Positions 1 through 7,322 of a DNA stretch of 10,801 bases are shown here, one piece after another. The first letter of the stretch is position 1. Each line of letters begins with the position of its first letter. The position numbers were made by a program, and so were the translations under genes. Origin of the DNA: CBDUQI01 sp965369325 (GTDB lineage: Bacteria > Pseudomonadota > Gammaproteobacteria > Steroidobacterales > JBCBZW01); contig CBDUQI010000203.1 in assembly GCA_965369325.1 (NCBI GenBank), positions 1-10,801 on the forward strand. Direction: 5' to 3'. Below the pieces are notes generated by a model. The model was given only the letters and a program-made list of their open reading frames with translations. It searched no databases and was not told the origin of the DNA.

Positions 1-57
1 CCGGAGATGTTCGCCGACGCGCTGCTTGAATTTTTGAATCCGGAGAGGCCGTTGTGA
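1..57 (+). CDS. C-terminal end of an upstream gene, probably an alpha/beta hydrolase (partial)
   Basis: An open frame enters the window at base 1 and stops at TGA 55-57; only 18 residues are visible (PEMFADALLEFLNPERPL). A Pro-Glu-x-Phe start followed by an amphipathic helix ending in Leu-x-Phe-Leu is how many alpha/beta hydrolase-fold enzymes end, just after the catalytic His. The catalytic triad lies outside the window, so the family call is inference from a short tail. The stop overlaps the GTG start of the aldehyde dehydrogenase by 4 bases (GTGA), which shows that the two genes are one translationally coupled operon. A hydrolase here would fit a pathway in which the downstream flavin monooxygenase makes an ester, lactone or amide to be opened. 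Confidence 0.4.
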   Translation, partial: PEMFADALLEFLNPERPL

Positions 58-1544
58 TCGAGCCAAAGTTCCCGCACTTTAAACTGTATATCGACGGAGA
101 ATTTTGTGAGGCCTCCGATGGCGGCACGCTGGAGTCGATCAACCCAGCGACCTCGCTACCCTGGGCCAGCAGCGCCTGCGCCACCGAGGCCGACGTGGAG
201 CGGGCTGTTCAGGCGGCTCACCGCGCGTTGCACGAAGGCCCCTGGGCGCAGATGAGTGCCACCGAGCGCGGCCGCCTGTTGTTCAGGTTGGCGGATGCGG
301 TTGCCGATGCGGCGGACCGGCTTGGTCAGTTGGAGACCACCGACAGTGGCAAGCTGGCGGCCGAGACCAAAGCGCAATCGGCGTATGTGGCGGACTACTA
401 TCGCTACTACGGTGGCTTGGCGGACAAGATTCAGGGCAGCACGCTGCCGATAGATAAACCGGATATGCACGTCTTCACCACGCGCGAGCCGATTGGTGTA
501 GTTGCCGCTATCGTGCCCTGGAATGCGCAGATGTTCCTCAGCGCGACCAAACTGGGGCCGGCGTTGGCGGCGGGCAACACGGTGGTTATCAAGGCCTCCG
601 AAGTAGCGCCAGCGCCGATGCTTGAATTTGCGAAAGTGGTGCATGAGGTTGGCTTTCCGCCTGGTGTGGTGAGCGTGCTCACCGGTTATGGCGAGCCCTG
701 CGGGCGGGCGCTTACCGCCCATCCGCTAGTGGCGCGCGTGGCCTTTACGGGCGGCGTGAATGCGGCTCATCAGGTGGTAATCAATACCGCGAATAACTTC
801 GCCCACTTGTCGTTGGAGCTTGGGGGTAAATCACCGCTGCTGATTTTTGATGATGCGGATTTCGAGGGTGCCCTGAACGGCGCAGTGGCGGGCAACTTTG
901 GCGCCTCAGGGCAAAGCTGCGTGGCGGGCTCACGGGTGTTGGTGCAGGCGGGTATCTACGATCGCTTCATGCAGGGCGTGAAAGCGCGGGCCGAGCAGAT
1001 TCGAATCGGCGATCCACTGGCCAGCGAGACTCAAATCGGCCCGCTGGCCACCCGTGAACAACGGGATAACATTCAGCAAGTGCTGGCAAAGTCGGTGGCG
1101 CAGGGGGCCACCGTGCATACTGGCGGCGATATCCCGCAGGGCTTCGAGCAGGGCTGGTACTTCAGTCCCACCGTACTGGCTTGCCCGGATCAGTCTATCG
1201 AAAGCACGCAGGTCGAGCTGTTCGGCCCAGTCATGTCGGTGATCCGTTTCGATACTGAGCAAGCGGGCATCGCGTTGGCCAACGATACCCGTTTTGGTCT
1301 TGGCGCGGGCGTGTTCACCCAGGACGTGGGGCGAGCGCATCGGGTGTCCCGTGCCATCCGCAGCGGTATCGTGTGGGTGAACACCTATCGCGCAGTGTCG
1401 CCCATCTCGCCGTTCGGCGGTTTTGGGCGCAGCGGCTACGGCCGTGAGGCCGGCATTGATGCCATTTACGATTACACGCGCACGAAGAGCGTATGGATAA
1501 ACACCTCGAGCGAACCGATGTCCAATCCGTTCGTGATCCGATAA
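54..1544 (+). CDS. NAD(P)-dependent aldehyde dehydrogenase
   Basis: Oxidises an aldehyde to a carboxylic acid with NAD(P)+ in the cytoplasm. The 496-residue length is standard for the ALDH superfamily. Visible hallmarks are PWN at 155-157, the cofactor-binding Lys180 (in KASE), the FTGG turn at 231-234 (often FTGS), the general base Glu255 in ELGGKSP, the nucleophile Cys289 in GQSC, Glu388 in ELFGP and the FGGFGRSG segment near 454-461. All catalytic residues are present. The GTG start at 54 is chosen because GGAGAGG at 42-48 sits 5 bases upstream and it overlaps the previous stop. The substrate cannot be read from sequence. Betaine-aldehyde-like, semialdehyde or ring-cleavage aldehydes are all possible given the neighbouring oxygenases. 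Its closest operon partner is the LLM monooxygenase 19 bases downstream. Confidence 0.95.
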   Translation: MIEPKFPHFKLYIDGEFCEASDGGTLESINPATSLPWASSACATEADVERAVQAAHRALHEGPWAQMSATERGRLLFRLADAVADAADRLGQLETTDSGKLAAETKAQSAYVADYYRYYGGLADKIQGSTLPIDKPDMHVFTTREPIGVVAAIVPWNAQMFLSATKLGPALAAGNTVVIKASEVAPAPMLEFAKVVHEVGFPPGVVSVLTGYGEPCGRALTAHPLVARVAFTGGVNAAHQVVINTANNFAHLSLELGGKSPLLIFDDADFEGALNGAVAGNFGASGQSCVAGSRVLVQAGIYDRFMQGVKARAEQIRIGDPLASETQIGPLATREQRDNIQQVLAKSVAQGATVHTGGDIPQGFEQGWYFSPTVLACPDQSIESTQVELFGPVMSVIRFDTEQAGIALANDTRFGLGAGVFTQDVGRAHRVSRAIRSGIVWVNTYRAVSPISPFGGFGRSGYGREAGIDAIYDYTRTKSVWINTSSEPMSNPFVIR

Positions 1545-1563
1545 TGTTTGGGAAAGTGCACAC

Positions 1564-2601
1564 ATGAAATTTGATCTGGCCGTCAACCTAGAACGTCTGG
1601 ACAGCAGCACCGATATGCGCGAGGTGCTACAACACGTTACTGATATGGTTCAAATGGCGGATCAGGGCGGTTTCGCGACTGCCTGGGCGGCTGAGCATCA
1701 CGCAATCGAGATGACGATTGCGCCGGGCCCGTTTCAGTTACTGGCGCATTGGGCCGCGCATACGACGCAAATTCGGCTGGGCACAGCGGTGATCATAGCG
1801 CCGTACTGGCATCCGATCAGGCTGGCGGGCGAGGCCGCGCTGTTGGATCTGCTGTCCAGCGGGCGGCTGGAACTGGGGATAGGCAAGGGTGCTTATCAGC
1901 GCGAGTTTGATCGAATGAAAAACGGCATCCACCCGAACACCGGGGTACCGATGATGCTAGAGATGATACCTGCGCTGAAAGCGTTGTGGCAGGGCGACTA
2001 TGCGCATAACGGTCAGTACTGGCAATTTCCTGACTCCACCAGTTGTCCCAAGCCGCTGCAGCAACCGCATCCGCCTTTGTGGGTGGCCGCACGTGATGCC
2101 ACCACCTTTGATGCTTCTATCAAACAGGGCCACAACGTCATGACGTGGCCGCTGACGCGCCCGTTCTCAGAAGCGCAAACCTACATGCAGCACTTCGAGC
2201 GGGCATTGCGCGCGCACCCGCAAGCGACGCGGCCACGCTTTATGCTGATGCGCCACGTGGGCGTATGGGATACGCAGCATGGAGGGCAGGCATTTATTCA
2301 GGCGATACAGCGCCAGGGCCGGCAGTTTGAAAATCTGTTTCGCAATCTGGCGCCGGTGGTGGATGGCTTTCCGCAGGACCCTGATCCGGCGCTGCTGGTG
2401 AATCAGGGCGAGTACGAACCAGATAATCTGATGAACAATTTGCTGCTCGGTACGCCCGAGAAGGTGATCGAAAAGCTCAAGCGCTATGAGGCGCTGGGTG
2501 TAGATCAGTTGTGTTGCAATTACGCTTACGGTTTACCGATGGCGCATCAGAAACGCTCGCTGGAGTTGTTCATCAACGAGGTGATGCCTGAGTTCACCTG
2601 A
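1564..2601 (+). CDS. LLM-class (luciferase-like) flavin-dependent monooxygenase
   Basis: A 345-residue member of the bacterial luciferase-like TIM-barrel family. These enzymes use reduced FMN, supplied by a separate flavin reductase, and O2 to insert oxygen or cleave C-C, C-N or C-S bonds. Family signatures are AEHH at 43-46, the LGTAV strand with the downstream HPIRLA segment (about 72-88), the S-G-R-x-x-x-G-x-G-x-G phosphate-binding stretch around 99-109, and GTPEKVIEKL near 296-305, the usual C-terminal LLM motif. The ATG start is preceded by GGGAAAG (1550-1556) with a 7-base gap. It follows the aldehyde dehydrogenase by 19 bases on the same strand, so it is very likely cotranscribed. Known LLM roles include alkanesulfonate and limonene oxidation, Baeyer-Villiger-type reactions and, for TrgA of the trigonelline pathway, N-methylpyridinium ring opening. 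The substrate here is unknown, and no flavin reductase is visible. Confidence 0.9.
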   Translation: MKFDLAVNLERLDSSTDMREVLQHVTDMVQMADQGGFATAWAAEHHAIEMTIAPGPFQLLAHWAAHTTQIRLGTAVIIAPYWHPIRLAGEAALLDLLSSGRLELGIGKGAYQREFDRMKNGIHPNTGVPMMLEMIPALKALWQGDYAHNGQYWQFPDSTSCPKPLQQPHPPLWVAARDATTFDASIKQGHNVMTWPLTRPFSEAQTYMQHFERALRAHPQATRPRFMLMRHVGVWDTQHGGQAFIQAIQRQGRQFENLFRNLAPVVDGFPQDPDPALLVNQGEYEPDNLMNNLLLGTPEKVIEKLKRYEALGVDQLCCNYAYGLPMAHQKRSLELFINEVMPEFT

Positions 2602-2632
2602 GCCGGTGGCACACAGGTACACGCGCGCAGCG

Positions 2633-3877
2633 TTAGTCACTGAGTGCACCCAGATACCAGCGAATAAACCGCCGCTGAAGACTCTCAAACTCCGGATGCA
2701 ACGGGCCGGGTTGGAAGTGCCGTGAGTTGGCCCCTTCGCTGTTGCGCAAAATGATGTACTCATCCTCGTGCGAGGTATGAGTCCACAGCCACGAGACGGC
2801 TTGTTCGTCGAAGTCTTTTCCCGGCCGTGCGTCCCCGTTAACGAACCATGCCACGAGCATGTCGGTCTGGGTGAGCGATCGGGGTGTAAAGCGGTACAAC
2901 ACGCAGTGATCGGGATAGTTCAGCATGAACATGCACGGACCTATCTGAAAATCGCCGGCGCCGCCGTCGTACCCCTTGAAATCGCCCATCAGGGGGGCCA
3001 CTGGTTGGCCATCTTGCGAGCCGGTCAAGAAGCTCTCGTACAGGCCGTAGCGCTGTGCGTACACATCGTATCCAAACTGCTGCGCCTGATCGAAGGCCTC
3101 ATCGATCAGGCTCACCACGCCCGGTACTCCCGTGGCCTGGGCCGCTCGCGCCAGCATAGCCTCGTCCATGTGTTTTACGTTTTTGAATACATCCTGCAGT
3201 GTGTGCCGTTTGGCGTACTCCTGATGTGAGGGGCCGCAGTGGTAGCACTCAACGTAGTTTTCCTGCACGAACTTCCAGTTAGCATCGATCTTGAAAGTCT
3301 TCGCATCGAGCAGTTGGGCCTGCTCAAGCTGATACGGTCCCAGCGTGGGTTGCAGCCGCGCCAGGTGCGGCTCAAAGGCCAGCGCCTCGGGATCGAAGTG
3401 GATAAAAATCAGCCCGTGGAAGGTCGCCACGCTCAGTTGCTTGAGCCCATAGTCCTCTTTGCGAAAACCCTCGCACATGTCCATATGACGCGCGGCCACC
3501 AGTTGGCCAGCGCTATTGTAGGACCAAGCGTGGTAGGGGCATACGAACAGGCGCTGATTGCCGCTTAGCTGCTCACACACACGCGCGCCACGGTGTCGGC
3601 AGATATTGTGCGAGGCGCGAATCTGTCCGTCGCCACCGCGCGAGACGATCACCGAATCTTCACCCACCTCATAGATGAAAAAATCATGCGCGCTAGGTAT
3701 TTGGCTGACATGCCCGGCGTACAGCCAGCTATTGAAAAATATCTGCTCCAACTCGCGCTGATACACCAGATGCGAGCGGTAGAAGTAGTTGTCCATGGCG
3801 TAGCCATCGCGATGCCCGGCAATCGCGCTGCGCATTTGCTCGCGGCTATCTGTGACGTCGGTGGCGATGTGTTTCAT
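2633..3877 (-). CDS. Rieske [2Fe-2S] non-heme iron oxygenase alpha subunit, quaternary-amine (CntA/GbcA-like) type, copy 1
   Basis: A 414-residue terminal oxygenase. The N-terminal Rieske domain binds [2Fe-2S] through C93-x-H95 and C113-P-Y-H116. The catalytic domain carries the mononuclear iron site H213 and H218, with D372 (in the EDEY stretch) the likely third ligand. The residue bridging the two metal sites is Glu210 (E-C-Y-H spacing), where most ring-hydroxylating dioxygenases have Asp. Glu at this place is known from carnitine oxygenase CntA, and the surrounding ENYVECYHCGPSH is typical of the betaine/carnitine/stachydrine/choline branch. It therefore most likely hydroxylates an N-methyl or carbon next to a quaternary or tertiary amine, releasing formaldehyde or an aldehyde. 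The start is supported by its match to copy 2 (both begin M-K-x-I-A-T). No strong Shine-Dalgarno is visible. Electrons must come from a reductase not encoded here. Confidence 0.93.
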   Translation of the reverse strand: MKHIATDVTDSREQMRSAIAGHRDGYAMDNYFYRSHLVYQRELEQIFFNSWLYAGHVSQIPSAHDFFIYEVGEDSVIVSRGGDGQIRASHNICRHRGARVCEQLSGNQRLFVCPYHAWSYNSAGQLVAARHMDMCEGFRKEDYGLKQLSVATFHGLIFIHFDPEALAFEPHLARLQPTLGPYQLEQAQLLDAKTFKIDANWKFVQENYVECYHCGPSHQEYAKRHTLQDVFKNVKHMDEAMLARAAQATGVPGVVSLIDEAFDQAQQFGYDVYAQRYGLYESFLTGSQDGQPVAPLMGDFKGYDGGAGDFQIGPCMFMLNYPDHCVLYRFTPRSLTQTDMLVAWFVNGDARPGKDFDEQAVSWLWTHTSHEDEYIILRNSEGANSRHFQPGPLHPEFESLQRRFIRWYLGALSD

Positions 3878-3904
3878 ACAATTTTAGTAAGCAAGATTGT
3901 CGTA

Positions 3905-3924
3905 CTGGATTAGAGGCGATCCAG
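3905..3924. repeat. Inverted repeat CTGGAT-N8-ATCCAG, possible operator for Rieske copy 1
   Basis: Two perfect 6-base arms (3905-3910 and 3919-3924) are separated by 8 bases, giving a 20-base dyad centred about 37 bases upstream of the leftward Rieske start codon. The size and position fit a dimeric repressor or activator site. Dyads this short also occur by chance, so operator function is inference. Confidence 0.3.
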
Positions 3925-4022
3925 GCCCGTCTGTGCACGTAGTCTAATTCATACGCCAGGGTGCCGTCTGGGTGCTGTAATCCAAATTTTCGATAGGGTC
4001 ATCAAATGTATGTATTGTACCT

Positions 4023-4033
4023 GCGGTGCGGGT
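4023..4033 (+). repeat. Direct repeat GCGGTGCGGGT, copy 1
   Basis: This 11-base unit recurs exactly at 4063-4073, 40 bases on, which is close to four helical turns. Extending two bases leftward (C-T here, C-A in the second copy) keeps 12 of 13 matching. It lies in the rightward leader, just after the possible -10, and may be one half of a paired protein-binding site. Confidence 0.35.
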
Positions 4034-4062
4034 AATACAGACTGCCCACTTCACAGTGCGCA

Positions 4063-4073
4063 GCGGTGCGGGT
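4063..4073 (+). repeat. Direct repeat GCGGTGCGGGT, copy 2
   Basis: Exact second copy of the unit at 4023-4033. It is followed directly by a GC-rich palindromic stretch (4077-4086). Same-face spacing relative to copy 1 suggests a cooperative site; this is not proven. Confidence 0.35.
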
Positions 4074-4144
4074 GCGCGGGGCCCCGGGGCACTGCTGTCA
4101 TCGCCGTGTCGGTTTATCAATCACGCCGAATCGGCATGGGATGA

Positions 4145-5770
4145 GTGATCAAGACCACCAGCGAATACGACGCGATTATTATCGGGGCGGGCCACAATGG
4201 TCTGACCAGCGCGGCTTTTTTAGCCAAAGCCGGCTTGAAGGTGCTGGTGGTGGAGCGCAACGAGTACATCGGTGGCGCCACGGTCAGCCGCGAGTTGCAC
4301 GAAGGCTGGCATTACTCCAACTGTTCTTATGTCTGCAGCCTGTTTCGGCCGGAGATTCACGCCGCCCTTGATCTTGGCCGTCACGGGCTTGAGGTGGTGC
4401 CCATCCTTGGCGGCACCACGTTCATGCGCAATGGCGACTTTTTTGGCAACTATCATCAGCCGGCAGTGCGTCGACGCGAACTTGCGCGCCACAGCCAGCG
4501 TGACGCCGACGCCTATATTCGCTTCGGCACTGATCTTATGCGGTGGTGCAAGCTGATTCGTAGTTTTTTGCTACGCACGCCGCCGGACCCCACCTCACTG
4601 AAGCCCCGCGATGTGTTCGAGCTGGCCCACCTGCTGGGTAAATTTCACGATCTGAGCGAAAGCCAGCTGTATGAATTTATCCGCTTCTTCACCATGTCGA
4701 TTGCGGAGTATCTGCAAACCTACTTCGAGAGCGAAGTGGTACTGGCGCATTACTCCGCTGGCAGCATCATCGGCACTGGCTTGGGTGTTTACTCACCCGG
4801 TACCGCCTATGTGCTGCTGCACCATGCGATGGGCGATGTGGACGGCAATGCGGGCGCATGGGGCTTTGCGCGTGGTGGCATGGGCGCGGTGTCTCAAGCG
4901 CTGGCCGGCGCGCTGCTTGAGCACGGCGGCGAGATTCGCACGCAAGCGGAGGTGCGACGAGTGGCGGTGCAGGGCAAGCGGGTGACCGGCGTGGAACTGT
5001 CCAGCGGTGAAGTGCTGAACAGCCGCATTGTGGTCTCGAACCTGGATGCCAAACGCACCTTCTTGAACATTATCGAGCCCGAGTTGCTGTCACCAAAAAT
5101 TCTGCGCTACGCGCGCAACTTTAAGATTCGCGGCTCCTCCGGCAAGGTGAATATTGCGCTTGATGGCCTGCCGACCTTCCCAGCGCTGCCGGCCGGCTCG
5201 CCGTTGCTGCGCGCACATATGCATTTTACCGATTCGCTGGAGCGCCTGGAGCGCGCTTACGATGACTGGAAAGATGGCCGTTGGTCCGCCGACCCGTACT
5301 GTGATGCCCTCATTCCGACACAGTTCGACCCCACCATGGCACCGCCGGGCAAACACATGATGACCGTGTTTGTGCAGTACTGCCCGACGGACCTGGAAGG
5401 CGGGTGGAGCGATGAGAAGCGCGATGCTTTTGGTGCCACGGTGATTGATCAGATTGGCCAATACAGCCCGGATTTCAAGCAGATGATCCGCCACGCGGAG
5501 ATACGCACACCACGCGAGCTGGAGGCCGAGGTAGGGCTAACCCAGGGCAATATTTTTCAGGGCGAACTCACCTTCGATCAGCTGTTGTTCAATCGGCCAT
5601 TCCCGGGCGTCGCCCAGTATCGTGCGCCGCTCAAGAATCTGTATTTATGCAGTGCTTCGAACCATCCGGGTGGCGGCGTGATGGGCGCGCCGGGCGCCAA
5701 CGCCGCGCGCGAGATCCTGCGTGACTTGCGCAAGCCCGACACCACCCCTGCGAGTTTCAGCGATGACTGA
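4145..5770 (+). CDS. FAD-dependent oxidoreductase, PYROXD2/phytoene-desaturase-like, copy A
   Basis: A 541-residue flavoprotein of the NAD(P)/FAD oxidoreductase type related to human PYROXD2 and CrtI-like desaturases. The N-terminal Rossmann fold shows G14-A-G16-H-N-G19 with Glu37 at the end of strand 2 for the FAD ribose, and then the YIGG turn. The C-terminal FAD-binding segment is ASNHPGGGVMGAPG near 504-517. No membrane segment is obvious. Such enzymes oxidise or desaturate a C-C or C-N bond using FAD; the substrate is unknown. GTG at 4145 is the only possible start in this frame because TGA at 4142-4144 lies immediately upstream; see the finding on the out-of-frame ATG at 4141. It is the first gene of a three-gene operon with an 8-base overlap into copy B. 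Confidence 0.88.
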   Translation: MIKTTSEYDAIIIGAGHNGLTSAAFLAKAGLKVLVVERNEYIGGATVSRELHEGWHYSNCSYVCSLFRPEIHAALDLGRHGLEVVPILGGTTFMRNGDFFGNYHQPAVRRRELARHSQRDADAYIRFGTDLMRWCKLIRSFLLRTPPDPTSLKPRDVFELAHLLGKFHDLSESQLYEFIRFFTMSIAEYLQTYFESEVVLAHYSAGSIIGTGLGVYSPGTAYVLLHHAMGDVDGNAGAWGFARGGMGAVSQALAGALLEHGGEIRTQAEVRRVAVQGKRVTGVELSSGEVLNSRIVVSNLDAKRTFLNIIEPELLSPKILRYARNFKIRGSSGKVNIALDGLPTFPALPAGSPLLRAHMHFTDSLERLERAYDDWKDGRWSADPYCDALIPTQFDPTMAPPGKHMMTVFVQYCPTDLEGGWSDEKRDAFGATVIDQIGQYSPDFKQMIRHAEIRTPRELEAEVGLTQGNIFQGELTFDQLLFNRPFPGVAQYRAPLKNLYLCSASNHPGGGVMGAPGANAAREILRDLRKPDTTPASFSDD

Positions 5771-7322
5771 GGCCAGGCAAACCATCGTTATTGGCGGCGG
5801 CCACAATGGTCTGGTGTGCGCCACTTATCTTGCGCGTGCGGGGCACGACGTGCTGTTGCTGGAGGCCCGTGATGAGGTGGGCGGGATGGCGGGCGCGGTG
5901 CGGTTTGGTGAGCAGTTTGGCGCACCCGCGATGGCGCATCTGGCGAACGCCTTTCATCCGGATATCTACAAAGAGCTGGGCCTGACCAAATACGGGCTGG
6001 CGTTTGCACGGCCGGCCGCCACTGTCGGCCTGAACGATGACGGGCGCCATATTACGCTGGATGAGCACGGCGTGCGTGGTGAGGGCATAGACGGCAAGGA
6101 CGTGCAGGCGTGGCAGCAGTTCCGCGCCAACATGCACGCCTGGGGCCGGGTGCTGGAGCCGATGCTGAACGCCCGCCCGCCACGGTTAAAACACCGCGAT
6201 TTCACCGACGATATGACGCTGGCGAAAGTGGTGATGAAACTGCGCGTCGGGCTGGGCCGCGACATGATGCGAGAATTTTTGCGCGTCGTGGGCATGAACA
6301 GCAACGATCTGCTGATGGAGACGTTCTGGGATGAACGTATCCGTGGCCTCATCAGTGCCGACAGCGTAATGGGCCATCACATGGGGCCACGAACGCCTGG
6401 CACCGTGTTGAGCCTGATGCAACGCTGGCTGGCCGAGCAGCGCGGGGGCGGGCAGCAGATCGAGGGCGGTACCCCGCAACTGTGCAAGGCCTTGTCCGCA
6501 GCGGCGGAGGAGGCCGGCGTGACCGTGCGCACCGGGGCGTTGGTCAAGCGCATCACGGCGACCCGCAGCGGTGTGCAGGGCGTCCTGCTTAGCACTGGTG
6601 AGCGAATTACCAGTCCCTGCGTCGTCAGCGCCCTGGATGCCCGCGCCACTTTTTTGCAGTTGCTTGGTGCAGCGGTGTTGGACGCCGATTTCGTGCGCCG
6701 CGTGCATCAGATTCGCGCGCGCGGCAATGTGGTGCGCCTGCACTTGGGATTGACCGGCTTGCCCAATGTGGCAGGACTGGATAGCGCCGTGCGGTACCAG
6801 CGCTTGCTCTACGCCCCCTCGCTGCGATACGTGGAGCACGCCTTCAATCATGCGAAGTACGGCGAGTACTCGCCTTCGCCTGTGTTGGAGATGACGGTGC
6901 CGACGCTGGATGGCAGTGCCACCGCCCCGCAGGGCCATCATGTGTTGTCGGTGCTGGCTAGTTTTGCCCCGTACGATTTGAAAGTAAGCTGGGAGGCTGG
7001 CGCTATCGGCTTTACTAGTGTGATTTTGCGCAAGCTGGAGCAGTTGATGCCCGGGTTGCGTGAGCAGATCGTGGCGCGCGATTTGCTGAGCCCGGTGATG
7101 ATCGAACAGGCCTATGGCGCGCCGAGCGGGCATTGGCATCACGGCGAAATGAGTTTTGATCAGTCGTTTATGATGCGCCCGGTACACGGGGCCGCCCAGT
7201 ACGACACGCCGGTGCCTGGTTTGTATCTGTGCGGGGCCAGCACGCATCCGGGGGGTGGCGTCACTGGCGTGCCGGGGCGCAATGCTGCAAGGCGCGTGGC
7301 TGAGTTGGAGAAAGGCCGATGA
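5763..7322 (+). CDS. FAD-dependent oxidoreductase, PYROXD2/phytoene-desaturase-like, copy B
   Basis: A 519-residue flavoprotein with the same layout as copy A: G11-G-G13-H-N-G16 and Glu34 at the N terminus, and HPGGGVTGVPG at about 495-505 for the second FAD contact. The two are clearly related at both ends but diverge strongly through the middle, so they are old paralogues and probably do different steps, or form a heteromer. ATG 5763 is chosen over an upstream start at 5721 because it places the FAD motif at the normal distance and gives the ATGACTGA overlap with the stop of copy A, consistent with translational coupling. Its own stop overlaps the GcvT-like start (ATGA). A role in oxidising an amine or ring intermediate is inferred from context. 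Confidence 0.88.
   Translation: MTEARQTIVIGGGHNGLVCATYLARAGHDVLLLEARDEVGGMAGAVRFGEQFGAPAMAHLANAFHPDIYKELGLTKYGLAFARPAATVGLNDDGRHITLDEHGVRGEGIDGKDVQAWQQFRANMHAWGRVLEPMLNARPPRLKHRDFTDDMTLAKVVMKLRVGLGRDMMREFLRVVGMNSNDLLMETFWDERIRGLISADSVMGHHMGPRTPGTVLSLMQRWLAEQRGGGQQIEGGTPQLCKALSAAAEEAGVTVRTGALVKRITATRSGVQGVLLSTGERITSPCVVSALDARATFLQLLGAAVLDADFVRRVHQIRARGNVVRLHLGLTGLPNVAGLDSAVRYQRLLYAPSLRYVEHAFNHAKYGEYSPSPVLEMTVPTLDGSATAPQGHHVLSVLASFAPYDLKVSWEAGAIGFTSVILRKLEQLMPGLREQIVARDLLSPVMIEQAYGAPSGHWHHGEMSFDQSFMMRPVHGAAQYDTPVPGLYLCGASTHPGGGVTGVPGRNAARRVAELEKGR

Larger units (their letters stand above)
3878..4144. promoter_or_regulatory. Divergent intergenic control region between Rieske copy 1 and the FAD-FAD-GcvT operon
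   Basis: This 267-base gap lies between a leftward and a rightward start, so it must hold promoters for both. It is AT-richer in the middle (about 3940-4020) than the genes around it. It contains an inverted repeat near the Rieske start, a direct repeat of GCGGTGCGGGT, and an imperfect dyad, GTATTGTACC (4012-4021) against GGTAATAC (4031-4038). A weak rightward promoter could use TTCGAT (3989-3994) and TATTGT (4013-4018) with an 18-base spacer; this is low confidence. There is also a GC palindrome CGGGGCCCCG at 4077-4086. No regulator gene is in the window. Confidence 0.6.

Noticed and set aside
930..1610. 226-codon open frame on the - strand over the end of the aldehyde dehydrogenase
   Set aside because: It lies opposite the catalytic half of an intact ALDH, has no motif and spans an operon junction; a shadow frame.
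2602..2632. Bidirectional terminator between the convergent LLM and Rieske copy 1 genes
   Set aside because: The 31-base gap shows no convincing stem-loop and no T-run on either strand.
2768..3229. 153-codon + strand frame opposite Rieske copy 1, with a similar one (8668-9120) opposite copy 2
   Set aside because: The two resemble each other only because the sense genes are paralogues; both are antisense shadows with no ribosome site or family motif.
4077..4086. Palindrome CGGGGCCCCG as a terminator or attenuator
   Set aside because: There is no loop within the perfect palindrome and no following T-run, so it does not look like an intrinsic terminator.
4066..4371. 101-codon + strand frame overlapping the start of FAD copy A
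   Set aside because: Past base 4145 it is the +1 reading of the FAD gene, and its composition is Arg/Gly/Gln-rich. It is only of interest for the ATG at 4141 noted in the findings.
4145..7322. Carotenoid biosynthesis (crtI-type desaturases)
   Set aside because: The flavoproteins are related to CrtI, but no phytoene synthase, cyclase or other crt gene is present, and the GHNG-type N terminus fits the PYROXD2 branch.
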